Position numbers and translations under genes: made by a program. Below the pieces are notes generated by a model. The model was not told the DNA's origin. It made no database searches and saw nothing but the letters and a program-made list of their open reading frames with translations. 47,137 nucleotides of DNA, from assembly GCA_945900685.1 (NCBI GenBank), contig CAMDJS010000002.1, positions 1 to 47,137 of the forward strand, written 5' to 3'. This document shows, piece by piece, positions 1 to 8,830 of the stretch (its first letter is position 1; the number at the start of each line of letters is the position of its first letter). Origin of the DNA: Bordetella parapertussis. GTDB lineage: Bacteria; Pseudomonadota; Gammaproteobacteria; Burkholderiales; Burkholderiaceae_C.

Positions 1-906
1 CATATCGTGCAAATGAGCAATGGCTGTGTGTGCTGCACCATCCGCGAAGACTTGCGCACCACTTTGCAGGAACTGGCCGAGAAAAAACGCAAAGGCGAGC
101 TCGACTTTGACCGCGTGGTGATCGAGACCACCGGCTTGGCTGACCCCGGCCCGGTCGCGCAAACATTTTTCATGGACGACGAAATCGCCGAAAGCTTTTT
201 GCTCGATTCAGTGTTGACGCTGGTGGATGCCAAACACGCGGCGCAAACCTTGAACGACCGCCAAGAAGCACGGCGTCAAATCGGTTTTGCCGATCAAATC
301 TTCATCAGCAAAAGCGAGCTGGTCAGCAAAGACGAACTCGAGGCCTTGCAACACCGTCTCAAACACATGAACCCGCGCGCACCGCAACACACCGTGCATT
401 TCGGTGAGATTGGCTTGGATAAAGTGTTTGATCTGCGTGGCTTTAACTTGAACACCACCCTAGAGATCGATCCGGATTTTTTGAACGAGGGCCATGACCA
501 CCATCACCATGACGGCGAGCATTGCGACCATCCTTCACACGCACATGACCACCACGGCGACCATGACCACGTGCCGGGCCACGGCCACGGACACCATCAC
601 CACCATGACGACGACGTGAAAAGCTTTGTGTTCAAAGCCGACCGCCCGCTGGACCCGGCCAAGCTGGAAGATTTTTTGGGTGCCATCGTCAATATTTACG
701 GCCCGCGCATGCTGCGTTACAAAGGCGTGTTGCACATGAAAGGCACCGAGCGCAAAGTGATTTTCCAAGGCGTGCACCAGTTGATGGGCAGTGATTTGGG
801 TCAGCCTTGGGAGAAAAATGAGAAGCGAATGAGCAAAATGGTATTCATTGGTATCGATTTGCCCAGAGATATTTTCACGCAAGGATTAGAACAATGCTTA
901 TGCTGA
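1..906 (+). CDS. CobW/COG0523-family GTP-binding metallochaperone (5' partial)
   Basis: The gene enters from the left edge, so its start codon and Walker A region are outside the window. The visible 301 residues begin just before the family CxCC metal-binding motif (NGCVCC, visible residues 7-12). A GTPase core follows, then a histidine/aspartate-rich linker at about residues 164-205, and a CobW C-terminal domain from about 208. The family comprises G3E P-loop GTPases that deliver zinc, cobalt or other metals to client proteins in the cytosol; the His-rich stretch is a typical metal-binding insert. The G4 guanine-specificity motif appears to read SKSE rather than the usual NKxD, a conservative change. 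The dksA-like gene follows on the same strand. The metal and client cannot be read from the sequence. Confidence 0.93.
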   Translation, partial: HIVQMSNGCVCCTIREDLRTTLQELAEKKRKGELDFDRVVIETTGLADPGPVAQTFFMDDEIAESFLLDSVLTLVDAKHAAQTLNDRQEARRQIGFADQIFISKSELVSKDELEALQHRLKHMNPRAPQHTVHFGEIGLDKVFDLRGFNLNTTLEIDPDFLNEGHDHHHHDGEHCDHPSHAHDHHGDHDHVPGHGHGHHHHHDDDVKSFVFKADRPLDPAKLEDFLGAIVNIYGPRMLRYKGVLHMKGTERKVIFQGVHQLMGSDLGQPWEKNEKRMSKMVFIGIDLPRDIFTQGLEQCLC

Positions 907-907
907 G

Positions 908-913
908 TACAAT
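908..913 (+). promoter_or_regulatory. Candidate -10 hexamer for dksA
   Basis: TACAAT lies directly after the upstream stop codon. No convincing -35 hexamer is seen 16-18 bases upstream. If used, it gives a dksA leader of about 120 bases that includes the hairpin at 991-1015. Confidence 0.3.
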
Positions 914-990
914 CCGCGCGCCAATGGCAAGCAAGTGATAAGTTCTTATTGCGAGAAGAAGTTGGTGAATATGTAAAAAATAACAGCAGT

Positions 991-1015
991 CGGGGAGTTT
1001 TATTTGAATTCCCCG
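991..1015 (+). other. Stem-loop in the dksA leader
   Basis: A 9-bp stem (991-999 with 1007-1015, one G-T wobble) closes a 7-base loop, TTATTTG. It has no trailing T-run, so it is not an intrinsic terminator. It sits just upstream of the GGAGA ribosome binding site and GTG start of dksA. A CCGGGCCCGG palindrome partly overlaps its 3' arm at about 1012-1021. A role in translation or mRNA stability is inference only. Confidence 0.4.
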
Positions 1016-1039
1016 GGCCCGGCTGACAGGAGATGAGCA

Positions 1040-2230
1040 GTGAAATCTACCAAGCAAAAAGCCAGCGCCAAAGACAAGGCGAAATCAACCGCCAAAGCGC
1101 CTGTTAAAAAAACTGTTGCCAAAAAAGTCGTGCCTGCGGCAAAGCCAGCGGTGAAAAAACCTGTCGCCAAGCCTGCAGCCAAAAAATCGGTGCTTGCCAA
1201 AAAGCTCGCTGCCCCAGCCAAGAAAGCAGTCGCTAAAAAAGCTGTACCAGTGAAAAAGGCGGTAGTTAAAAAAGCCTTACCCGTGAAAAAAGCCGTTGCC
1301 AAAAAAGCAGTGCCTGTGCAAAAAGCAGCGGTTAAAAAACCCGTCTCCACCAAGAGCACTTCGGCGAAGAAGCCAGTGCTTGCATCCAAACCCTCCAAAG
1401 CTGTACCTGTCAAAAAAGCAGTCGCCAAAACTTCAACAGCCGTTCGACAAGGCCAAGTGTCCAAGACCCCGGTCAAAACGCCGCCTTCCGCCAAAAAACC
1501 CACAACTGCAAAAACTGCTACCCCATCCGTGACCAGCGCTACCAAAAACTCCCCCGGCAAAACCGCCGCTTCCACCGCCAAAACCGCAGCCGTCAAAGCG
1601 ACAGCTTCGGCTTCTCCCGCCGTCGCCGAGGTTGCGAAAAAATCGCCACGCGCCGCCAAAGCCATGGCCATGATGCCGCCGCCTCCCGGACAAAGCGTGG
1701 CTTCCACCACGGCCAAATCCAGCTACGGTCCCATGTCCACGCCATCCTTACCTGCCGTGGTTCCCGTGTTGCCAGTCAAAGACCCGAAACTGGTCAATAA
1801 CTGGAAAACCAAAGCCGCTGACACCATCACGGATGTCGAAGTGATTGCCATGCCTGACGACGAGTACATGAACAGCCTGCAGATGGCATTCTTTCGTCAC
1901 AAACTGGTGCAACTCAAAACGGAAATCCTGATCAATGCCGGTGAAACCACCGAGCATTTGCGCGAAGACACGGTCATCGTGCCGGATCCTGCTGACCGCG
2001 CCACCATCGAGGAAGAACACGCCCTCGAATTACGCACCCGCGACCGCGAACGCAAGCTGCTCAAGAAAATCGAGCAATCCATTTCCCGCATCGACAGTGG
2101 CGACTACGGTTATTGCGACGAAACCGGCGAGCCCATAGGCGTGGGTCGCTTGATTGCCCGACCGACGGCCACTTTGTCACTCGAAGCGCAGCAGCGCCGC
2201 GAACTCAAGCAAAAGATGTTTGGCGATTAA
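1040..2230 (+). CDS. dksA: DksA-family RNA polymerase-binding regulator with long lysine/alanine-rich N-terminal region
   Basis: The 396-residue product has two parts. Residues 1 to about 205 are low-complexity Lys/Ala/Pro/Val repeats (KKAV, AKKP) like histone H1-type nucleoid proteins. Residues from about 275 to the end match DksA: a coiled coil with tip motif DPADRA at 316-321 (the DxxDxA that acts in the RNA polymerase secondary channel), the ELRTRDRERKLLKKIE helix, and a C-terminal globular part. Only one cysteine (C359) of the classical four-cysteine zinc finger remains, in YCDETGEP, a pattern known for betaproteobacterial DksA. Family members act with ppGpp on transcription initiation. 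The GTG start at 1040 is preceded by AGGAGA at 1028-1033; the ATG at 1033 is out of frame. A strong terminator follows. Confidence 0.88.
   Translation: MKSTKQKASAKDKAKSTAKAPVKKTVAKKVVPAAKPAVKKPVAKPAAKKSVLAKKLAAPAKKAVAKKAVPVKKAVVKKALPVKKAVAKKAVPVQKAAVKKPVSTKSTSAKKPVLASKPSKAVPVKKAVAKTSTAVRQGQVSKTPVKTPPSAKKPTTAKTATPSVTSATKNSPGKTAASTAKTAAVKATASASPAVAEVAKKSPRAAKAMAMMPPPPGQSVASTTAKSSYGPMSTPSLPAVVPVLPVKDPKLVNNWKTKAADTITDVEVIAMPDDEYMNSLQMAFFRHKLVQLKTEILINAGETTEHLREDTVIVPDPADRATIEEEHALELRTRDRERKLLKKIEQSISRIDSGDYGYCDETGEPIGVGRLIARPTATLSLEAQQRRELKQKMFGD
1085..1440 (+). repeat. Degenerate in-frame repeats encoding Lys/Ala-rich hexapeptide-like units
   Basis: Short imperfect repeats of the type GTGAAAAAAGC or GCCAAAAAAGC recur through the 5' part of dksA and encode units such as VAKKAV and PVKKAV. 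Spacing is irregular, so this is a compositionally driven protein repeat rather than a clean DNA tandem array. Such A-rich tracts are prone to length change by slippage. Confidence 0.6.
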
Positions 2231-2256
2231 GCGGCGACTTGTGCGTTATCACCCAC

Positions 2257-2287
2257 ATGCAGGCCCGCAACGGTCTGCATTTTTTTT
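2257..2287 (+). terminator. Rho-independent terminator after dksA
   Basis: A 9-bp stem (2257-2265 with 2272-2280, one G-T wobble), loop CGCAAC, is followed directly by a run of eight T. It separates dksA from the division cluster. Confidence 0.9.
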
Positions 2288-2412
2288 GTGCAAAAAGCTG
2301 ATAAACCACTTTCAAAAAAAAAGCTAAGTGCTTATGGCGTATTGGATTTTTAAAAAGTATTCATATTCGATATAGACTGTAAGTTGTTGATTTTATTTAT
2401 AAAACCTGAATT

Positions 2413-2442
2413 TTGATTGGTATTTCAATAAATCTCTGTTAA
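2413..2442 (+). promoter_or_regulatory. Candidate dcw cluster promoter
   Basis: TTGATT at 2413-2418 and TGTTAA at 2437-2442 are separated by 18 bases, in an AT-rich stretch. The MraZ boxes begin two bases after the -10, as expected for a promoter repressed by MraZ. The match to consensus is moderate. Confidence 0.5.
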
Positions 2443-2443
2443 A

Positions 2444-2477
2444 GTGCAAACAAGTGGTAATAAGTGGAAAAATGTGA
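2444..2477 (+). promoter_or_regulatory. MraZ operator: four 10-bp-phased GTGN boxes
   Basis: GTGC (2444), GTGG (2454), GTGG (2464) and GTGA (2474) recur exactly every 10 bases, separated by A-rich spacers. MraZ binds direct repeats of a GTGG/TGGG core with 10-bp periodicity upstream of its own gene in characterised bacteria. The two central boxes fit best; the outer ones are degenerate. The position, directly upstream of mraZ, supports autoregulation of the whole division cluster. Confidence 0.82.
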
Positions 2478-2525
2478 GATTCCTCGCATTGTCGAACTTG
2501 TTTTGTCTTGAAGGGATTTATCGCT

Positions 2526-2954
2526 GTGTTTCAAGGTGCGTCTTCGCTCAGTCTGGATGCCAAAGGCCGTTTATCGGTGCCCACAAGGCACCGTGATGTG
2601 CTGAGCGCGACCGCGGCCGGACAACTCACCATCACACGACACCCGCACGGTTGCCTGATGCTGTTTCCCCGCAGCGAATGGGAAAAGTTTCGCGAGCGAG
2701 TCGCCGCGTTACCCATGACCGCGCACTGGTGGAAGCGCATCTTTCTAGGCAACGCCATGGATGTGGAGATGGACAGCACAGGGCGCGTATTAATCTCGCC
2801 GGAGTTGCGCGCCGCCACCCACATCAGCAAGGAAACGATTTTGTTGGGAATGGGCAGCCACTTTGAACTGTGGGACAAGTCCACCTATGACGCTCAGGAA
2901 GCCCAGGCCATGCAAGGCGACATGCCTGATGTGCTGCGGGATTTTTCGATTTAA
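2526..2954 (+). CDS. mraZ: Transcriptional regulator MraZ
   Basis: The 142-residue protein has two AbrB/MraZ-like halves, each with a DxxGR signature ([10 protein letters not shown] near residue 10 and [14 protein letters not shown] near residue 80). It forms ring-shaped oligomers on DNA and represses the dcw cluster. The GTG at 2526 was chosen because the product then begins [15 protein letters not shown], as in relatives, and AAGGGA lies 9 bases upstream. An in-frame TTG at 2508 would add six residues but lacks support. The four phased boxes upstream are its likely operator. rsmH follows after 6 bases. Confidence 0.95.
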   Translation: MFQGASSLSLDAKGRLSVPTRHRDVLSATAAGQLTITRHPHGCLMLFPRSEWEKFRERVAALPMTAHWWKRIFLGNAMDVEMDSTGRVLISPELRAATHISKETILLGMGSHFELWDKSTYDAQEAQAMQGDMPDVLRDFSI

Positions 2955-2960
2955 CGTGGA

Positions 2961-3890
2961 ATGGCAACGACTGAATGGGCACACACCACCGTCATGTTGA
3001 AGGAGGCGGTCGAGGCGCTGGACGTCCAGGCCGAAGCCACCTATGTCGACACAACCTTTGGCCGAGGCGGGCATGCAAAGCGCATCTTGGACAGTTTGTC
3101 GCCACAGGGAACACTGATTGCCTTCGACAAGGACCCACAAGCGATCCAGAGTGCGCAAGCACTCAACGACCCGAGGTTACAGATTCACCACCAAGGGTTT
3201 GCCAGCCTGAGCCAGTTACCCGCCCGAAGCGTCAACGGCGTGTTGATGGATCTGGGAGTGAGCTCACCCCAAATCGACAACCCGCAGCGCGGCTTCTCGT
3301 TTCGCAACGACGGCCCACTGGACATGCGGATGGACAGCAGCCGAGGCCAAAGCGTGCGCGAGTGGCTGGCAGAGGCAAAAACCGAACAAATCGCACAGGT
3401 GATACGTGAACTGGGAGAAGAACGTTTTGCCAACGGCATTGCCAAAGCCATCACTGCCAAGCGCGACGCCGGGCAGTTGCCTGACACCACGCTGGGCATG
3501 GCAGCGCTCATTGCCGACATTGTCAAAACCCGTGAGCCCGGGCAAAACCCGGCTACCCGCACGTTCCAAGCGTTTCGCATTTTCATCAACGGTGAACTCG
3601 AGGAATTGCAGCAAGCGTTGGATGCCAGCTTGCACGTACTCGCACCTGGAGGGCGATTGGTGGTGATCAGTTTTCATTCGCTCGAAGACCGCATGGTCAA
3701 GCAATTCATCGCCAAGCATTCGCGCGAAGTGTATGACCGGCGTACACCGTTTGCGGTGGCGCCCGATTTGGCGTTGCGCGCATTGGGGCGTCAGCGTCCC
3801 AGCGATGAAGAAATCAAAGCCAATCCGCGCAGTCGCAGCGCCATCATGCGGGTGGCTGAACGCTTACCCGCTGCACAGGAGCAGGCATGA
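2961..3890 (+). CDS. rsmH: 16S rRNA (cytosine1402-N4)-methyltransferase RsmH
   Basis: The 309-residue product is an S-adenosylmethionine-dependent enzyme that methylates N4 of C1402 in the 16S rRNA decoding centre. Visible hallmarks are the N-terminal H-T-T-V-M-L-K-E motif, the SAM-binding TTFGRGGH loop near residues 31-38, the [11 protein letters not shown] motif near 96-106 with [16 protein letters not shown] after it, and the late [14 protein letters not shown] motif. Length is normal for the family. It is the conserved second gene of the dcw cluster, and its last bases overlap the ftsL start in an ATGA arrangement. Confidence 0.97.
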   Translation: MATTEWAHTTVMLKEAVEALDVQAEATYVDTTFGRGGHAKRILDSLSPQGTLIAFDKDPQAIQSAQALNDPRLQIHHQGFASLSQLPARSVNGVLMDLGVSSPQIDNPQRGFSFRNDGPLDMRMDSSRGQSVREWLAEAKTEQIAQVIRELGEERFANGIAKAITAKRDAGQLPDTTLGMAALIADIVKTREPGQNPATRTFQAFRIFINGELEELQQALDASLHVLAPGGRLVVISFHSLEDRMVKQFIAKHSREVYDRRTPFAVAPDLALRALGRQRPSDEEIKANPRSRSAIMRVAERLPAAQEQA

Positions 3891-4198
3891 CACGGGTATC
3901 TGCTTTGTTGTTGTTATCGGTGTTGATGAGCGCTTTGTACCTGGTACGTACGCAGTATGAATCCCGCCGTCTCTACACCGAACTCGATCGCGCCAAAGCG
4001 CAGGCTCAGCGTCTAGAAAATGAATACGACAGACTCGATATTGAAAGAGGTTCACAAGCAACACCACTGCGGGTTGAAAAAATCGCGCACGAACAACTCA
4101 ATATGCGGACCATATCGCCCGCTATCACCCAATATGCTGCGCCGGTCACCACAACAGTCGAGAGTGCTGCCGCCGACGCTCAAAAGGAACAGCAGTGA
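3887..4198 (+). CDS. ftsL: Cell division protein FtsL
   Basis: The 103-residue protein has a very short cytoplasmic N-terminus, one membrane helix at about residues 4-20 and a periplasmic coiled coil rich in E, R and Q at about 25-60. This is the bitopic layout of FtsL, which forms the FtsQ-FtsL-FtsB complex that activates septal peptidoglycan synthesis. FtsL sequences are poorly conserved, so the call rests on size, topology and position between rsmH and ftsI. It overlaps both neighbours (ATGA with rsmH, GTGA with ftsI), suggesting translational coupling. Confidence 0.9.
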   Translation: MTRVSALLLLSVLMSALYLVRTQYESRRLYTELDRAKAQAQRLENEYDRLDIERGSQATPLRVEKIAHEQLNMRTISPAITQYAAPVTTTVESAAADAQKEQQ

Positions 4199-5931
4199 GC
4201 AGTCGCAGCGTTCAATATTCCACCAACCCTTTGCTGGCCAGCAAGACGCCTATTTGGCGCAGTCAATTTATTGTGGCTTGTATTGCCTTGGGTTTCATTG
4301 GTTTGGTGGTGCGGGCTGTGTATGTACAAGTCGTGGGCAATGCTTTTTTCATCAAACAAGGCACGGTGCGCTTTGAGAGGCAACTCGATATTCCCGCCAA
4401 CCGTGGACGCATCTTGGATCGCAATGGATTGATATTGGCGTCCAGCGTTCCCATGCCCAGCATCTGGGCCAGCCCCGAGGAAATGGACACAGATGCCACG
4501 CAACTCAAGGCATTGGCCGTGTTGCTGGACATGCCGTTGAATGAATTGCAAAAGAAAGTCAGCGACACCAAACGCCGACATGTGTGGCTGCGCCGCCAAA
4601 TGGATGATGCGACAGGCAAAAAAATCAAAGAACTTGGTATCCATGGCATCTACACCACCATGGAATACAAACGCATGTACCCGCAAGGTGAAGCAGCAGC
4701 ACACGTGGTCGGTTTCACCAATGTGGAAAACACCGGACAAGAGGGCGTTGAGCTGACATTCAATACCCATCTCGGCGGCAAAAACGGCACACGTCGCGTC
4801 ATCAAAAACGGGCAAGGGCAAGTCGTTGAAGGCATTGGTGACTTGGTGCCACCCGAAGAAGGCAAAGACTTGCAACTCAGCATCGACAGCAAGGTGCAGT
4901 ACTTTGCCTACCAGCGCTTGCGCGAAGCCGTGGTGCAAAACAAAGCCGCGGCTGGCAGTGTGGTGGTGCTGGATGCGCAAACCGGGGATGTGCTGGCACT
5001 GGCCAACTACCCCAGCTACAACCCCGACAAACGCAGCAACCTCAATGGCGCGCAGTTGCGCAACAGAGCATTGACGGATACCTTCGAGCCGGGCTCCACC
5101 ATGAAGCCCTTGATCATCGGACTGGCCATGGAAAAGGGTTTGGTCAAGCCCGAAACCCTGATCGACACCTCGCCGGGCAAGGTCAGTATGTATGGCATGA
5201 CCGTGACCGATGCCCATCCGCATGATGTGATGAGCGTGTCAGAAGTGATTCAAAAATCCAGCAATATCGGCACCGTCAAAATCGCCATGAAAATGCCGCC
5301 CAAGGACATGTGGGACATGTATACCCAGGTAGGTTTTGGGCAAAAACCCCAAGTGCCTTTTCCAGGCGCAGTCGCTGGTCGTTTGCGTCCTTATAAAAGC
5401 TGGCGCCCGATGGAGCAAGCCACCATGAGCTATGGCTATGGCTTGTCCACCAGTTTGTTTCAATTGGCTCAGGCCTACACCATGTTTGCCAGAGACGGTG
5501 AAATGGTACCCACCAGTTTGATCAAGCACCAAGACAAACTCGCAGGCGTTCGCGTCATATCCGCAGAACACGCCAGCCAAGTGCGCAACATGTTGCATTT
5601 GGTGACCGGCGCAGGAGGCACTGCACCGAAAGCGCAAACCATGGGTTATTCGGTAGGCGGTAAAACAGGCACGGCGCACAAAATCGAAGGCAAAAGCTAC
5701 GCCGAGAAAAAATACCGGGGCTTTTTTGTCGGTATGGCACCGATTGAAAAACCGCGCATTGTGGTGGCCGTGATGATTGATGAGCCGAGCAACGGACATT
5801 ATTTTGGCGGCGAAGTGGCCGCGCCAGTGTTCAGCCAAACGGTGCAACAAACCTTGCGCATGCTGGAAGTGCAACCTGACATGGCTGTCAAACCGCAGGT
5901 GGTGGCCAAAGCAGAGGCGGAGTCATTTTGA
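4195..5931 (+). CDS. ftsI: Septal peptidoglycan transpeptidase FtsI (PBP3)
   Basis: The 578-residue class B penicillin-binding protein has one membrane anchor at about residues 23-46. A periplasmic dimerisation domain begins with the RGRILDRNG motif, and a transpeptidase domain follows with all three catalytic motifs: STMK at 301-304 (nucleophile S301), SSN at 355-357 and KTGT at 490-493. It crosslinks septal peptidoglycan with its partner FtsW, encoded downstream. The GTG start at 4195 overlaps the ftsL stop. Its stop shares one base with the murE start. Confidence 0.96.
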   Translation: MSSRSVQYSTNPLLASKTPIWRSQFIVACIALGFIGLVVRAVYVQVVGNAFFIKQGTVRFERQLDIPANRGRILDRNGLILASSVPMPSIWASPEEMDTDATQLKALAVLLDMPLNELQKKVSDTKRRHVWLRRQMDDATGKKIKELGIHGIYTTMEYKRMYPQGEAAAHVVGFTNVENTGQEGVELTFNTHLGGKNGTRRVIKNGQGQVVEGIGDLVPPEEGKDLQLSIDSKVQYFAYQRLREAVVQNKAAAGSVVVLDAQTGDVLALANYPSYNPDKRSNLNGAQLRNRALTDTFEPGSTMKPLIIGLAMEKGLVKPETLIDTSPGKVSMYGMTVTDAHPHDVMSVSEVIQKSSNIGTVKIAMKMPPKDMWDMYTQVGFGQKPQVPFPGAVAGRLRPYKSWRPMEQATMSYGYGLSTSLFQLAQAYTMFARDGEMVPTSLIKHQDKLAGVRVISAEHASQVRNMLHLVTGAGGTAPKAQTMGYSVGGKTGTAHKIEGKSYAEKKYRGFFVGMAPIEKPRIVVAVMIDEPSNGHYFGGEVAAPVFSQTVQQTLRMLEVQPDMAVKPQVVAKAEAESF

Positions 5932-7421
5932 TGCAGCAGTTGCACAACCCTGAGCAAGCTGCACATTGGTTGCGTGAGCGCGTATTGGCGCAATTGCAAT
6001 CCGACAGTCGGCGTGTGCGTCAAGGCGATGCTTTTTTTGCATGGACCGGCCAAACCACAGATGCCAGATATCACGTGGTGCAAGCTTTGCAAGACGGTGC
6101 CACGGCGTGTTTGGTGGAAGCAGACGGTCTGGAGTCCTTTGAAGCTTTGAATGACTTGGCTTTGCATGATGCACCCATAGGCAGTTACCTCGGCTTGAAG
6201 GCTGCCAGCGGTGCGATTGCAGATGCGTATTACGAACACCCTAGCAAGCATTTGCGTTTGGTGGCGGTGACAGGAACCAACGGCAAAACATCCACCGCAT
6301 GGTGGTTGGCACAGGCGCTGACCCGCCTAGGGCAACGGTGCTCGGTTGTCGGTACGCTCGGCTTAGGTGAGCCCCATGAAATGCACAGCACGGGATTGAC
6401 AACACCTGACCCTTTGCAATTGCAAACCCAACTGCGCCGCTGGGTGAATGAGGGTGTGGGCGCATGTGCCATGGAGGCCTCGTCCATAGGTCTGGTCGAG
6501 CACCGCTTATCAGGTTGTCACATACGCACCGCCATCTTCACCAATTTCACCCAAGACCATTTGGATTACCACGGCAGCATGCAGGCTTATTGGCAGGCCA
6601 AATTGAGTTTGTTTCAATGGCCGGGTTTGCAATCGGCGGTTATCAATAAAGATGATGACAAAGGCCGTGAATTGGCGGCCATGTTGAAAGACAGTGGTGT
6701 GCGTGTTTGGACAGTTTCTTTGAGTGAAGGCGCAGACATTCACGCAAGTGACATTCAAACCACGGCGCAAGGCATGGCCTGTGTGGTTCACCAAGGCTTA
6801 CGTCATGTGAAGTTGGTGACGACGGCATTGGGTGAATTCAATCTGATGAATTTATTGGGCGTGATCGCCGTACTGGTGGATGCAGGCCACAGCTTGCAAC
6901 AAGCCATCGACGCATGCGCCAACTTAGACCCTGTGTCGGGACGCATGCAAACAATGGGCTCAGCACAAACGCCTGCCGTGGTGGTGGACTATGCCCACAC
7001 ACCTGATGCAGTGGCCAAGGCTTTGCAGGCCTTGCGTCCTTGGGCGCATGCGCGTGGCGGCCGCTTGCACTGCGTATTGGGTTGCGGCGGCGACCGTGAC
7101 AGCAGCAAGCGTGCACCGATGGCACGCAGTGCTGAAGAAAACGCAGACGTGGTTTGCCTGACCAGCGACAACCCGCGCCATGAAGACCCGCAATTCATAG
7201 TCCATCAAATGTTGCAAGGCATGCAGCAACCCGACAAGGCCGAGGTGCAACTCGATCGCGCACACGCGATTGCCAACTGCATCGCGCATGCGAAAACAGA
7301 AGATGTGTTGTTGATAGCGGGCAAAGGCCATGAAACCTACCAAGAAGTCAGGGGACAGAAACTGCCTTTCTCCGACACCGACCATGTGATGCTGGCATTG
7401 CAGCGTTGGGGGCAGGGATGA
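5931..7421 (+). CDS. murE: UDP-MurNAc-L-Ala-D-Glu:meso-diaminopimelate ligase MurE
   Basis: The 496-residue cytoplasmic ligase adds the third amino acid to the peptidoglycan stem peptide. The ATP-binding GTNGKTS motif is at residues 115-121. The DNPR motif at 413-416, which recognises meso-diaminopimelate rather than lysine, indicates a DAP-type wall as expected in a Gram-negative. The ATG at 5931 shares its A with the ftsI stop (TGATG). The ATGA overlap with murF at the other end implies coupled translation. Confidence 0.97.
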   Translation: MQQLHNPEQAAHWLRERVLAQLQSDSRRVRQGDAFFAWTGQTTDARYHVVQALQDGATACLVEADGLESFEALNDLALHDAPIGSYLGLKAASGAIADAYYEHPSKHLRLVAVTGTNGKTSTAWWLAQALTRLGQRCSVVGTLGLGEPHEMHSTGLTTPDPLQLQTQLRRWVNEGVGACAMEASSIGLVEHRLSGCHIRTAIFTNFTQDHLDYHGSMQAYWQAKLSLFQWPGLQSAVINKDDDKGRELAAMLKDSGVRVWTVSLSEGADIHASDIQTTAQGMACVVHQGLRHVKLVTTALGEFNLMNLLGVIAVLVDAGHSLQQAIDACANLDPVSGRMQTMGSAQTPAVVVDYAHTPDAVAKALQALRPWAHARGGRLHCVLGCGGDRDSSKRAPMARSAEENADVVCLTSDNPRHEDPQFIVHQMLQGMQQPDKAEVQLDRAHAIANCIAHAKTEDVLLIAGKGHETYQEVRGQKLPFSDTDHVMLALQRWGQG

Positions 7422-8830
7422 GCCCTATGAACCTGAGCTTGCAACAAATTCACCAATGGTTGCCGGGCAGCCGATTGGTAGGCGACGGCAAGCTGACTAT
7501 CACCAGAGTGCATACCGACAGCCGCAGTCTGCAGTCCGGTGATGTGTTCATCGCATTGCAAGGCGAGCGGTTTGATGCCCATGATTTTCTGGCGCAGTTA
7601 CCTGCCTTGGGTGTGAACGCCGCGATTGCCACGCATGGTCTGGAGCAGGCCGGTTTAGCCGGACTGGAAGTCCCCGACACCTTGCAAGCCTTGCAAACAT
7701 TGGCAAAGGCTTGGCGCGCACAGTTTGATTTACCGCTGATTGCGGTCACCGGCAGCAATGGAAAAACCACAGTGACGCAAATGCTGGCGTCCATCTTGTA
7801 TGCATGGCAATCAGAAAACGCATTGGCCACGCAAGGCAATTTCAACAACCACATCGGCGTACCTTTGACTTTGCTGCGCTTGCGCGCGCACCACCGTGTG
7901 GCGGTGCTTGAACTCGGCATGAACCATCCCGGTGAAATTGCGCGATTGGCTGACATGGCGGCGCCTGCTGTGGCCTTGGTGAATAACGCGCAACGTGAGC
8001 ACCAAGAGTTCATGCAAACCGTCGAAGCGGTGGCGCAAGAAAACGGTGCAGCCATACGGGCTTTGCCAAAGCACGGCGTGGCAGTGTTCCCAGTGTCTGA
8101 TGAATACCAAGCACTGTGGCGTGCTGATGCAGGTCAACGCCGCATCATCGATTTCGATGGTCTGCAGGCTCAAGTTCAACTGCTACAAGCGCAATGGTTG
8201 AACACACATTGGCAACTTGAACTGCAAACCCCACAAGGCAAATTGCAGACACAATTGCATCTGCCTGGCCAACACAATCTGCACAACGCCATGGCCGCTG
8301 TCGCTGCTGCCCTTGCCGCAGGTGTGCCCGCACAAGCCATTGTCAAAGGCGTGGCGGCGTTTGAACCGGTCAATGGCCGCTCAAAAATCAGTCTGTTGCA
8401 ACACCGAGGGCGCAGCATCACTTTGGTGGATGACAGCTACAACGCCAACCCTGACTCGGTGCGCGCAGCCATTGATGTGCTGGCGCAATCTGCCAAGCCA
8501 CGCTTGTTGGTGCTGGGTGACATGGGTGAAGTCGGTACGCAAGGCGTGGCATTCCATCAAGAGGCGGGCAGTTACGCGCAGCAGCAACACATCGAACATG
8601 TGCTGACGCTGGGTGAACTTAGCCAACACACAGCCCAGGCTTGTTCAACCGCTGTGCATTGCCAAAGCTTGGATGAACTTCAGCAGCGTGTCGATCACTT
8701 ACTGTCTTCCTTGTCCACCGTGCTGGTCAAAGGGTCCCGCTTTATGCGCATGGAGCGCGTGGTGCAGACATTGCAAGCCAATAACACCACAGTGGTTACC
8801 AAGCCGCACAAGGAAGCCACATGCTCTTGA
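7418..8830 (+). CDS. murF: UDP-MurNAc-tripeptide:D-Ala-D-Ala ligase MurF
   Basis: The 470-residue ATP-dependent ligase completes the UDP-MurNAc-pentapeptide. The P-loop GSNGKTT is at residues 112-118; an N-terminal UDP-binding domain with DSR (HTDSRSLQ) precedes it, and the [11 protein letters not shown] segment typical of MurF lies near residue 338. The ATG at 7418 overlaps the murE stop and follows a G-rich stretch. A second in-frame ATG at 7427 is a possible alternative. The end overlaps mraY by 10 bases. Confidence 0.96.
   Translation: MSPMNLSLQQIHQWLPGSRLVGDGKLTITRVHTDSRSLQSGDVFIALQGERFDAHDFLAQLPALGVNAAIATHGLEQAGLAGLEVPDTLQALQTLAKAWRAQFDLPLIAVTGSNGKTTVTQMLASILYAWQSENALATQGNFNNHIGVPLTLLRLRAHHRVAVLELGMNHPGEIARLADMAAPAVALVNNAQREHQEFMQTVEAVAQENGAAIRALPKHGVAVFPVSDEYQALWRADAGQRRIIDFDGLQAQVQLLQAQWLNTHWQLELQTPQGKLQTQLHLPGQHNLHNAMAAVAAALAAGVPAQAIVKGVAAFEPVNGRSKISLLQHRGRSITLVDDSYNANPDSVRAAIDVLAQSAKPRLLVLGDMGEVGTQGVAFHQEAGSYAQQQHIEHVLTLGELSQHTAQACSTAVHCQSLDELQQRVDHLLSSLSTVLVKGSRFMRMERVVQTLQANNTTVVTKPHKEATCS

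Noticed and set aside
1000..1716. 238-codon frame antisense to dksA, rich in Phe, Thr and Ala
   Set aside because: It is the mirror of the Lys/Ala repeat coding region, with no independent start signal or domain.
4180..5223. 347-codon open frame antisense to ftsI
   Set aside because: It lies wholly over a well-supported gene, lacks a recognisable domain, and is explained by codon bias in ftsI.
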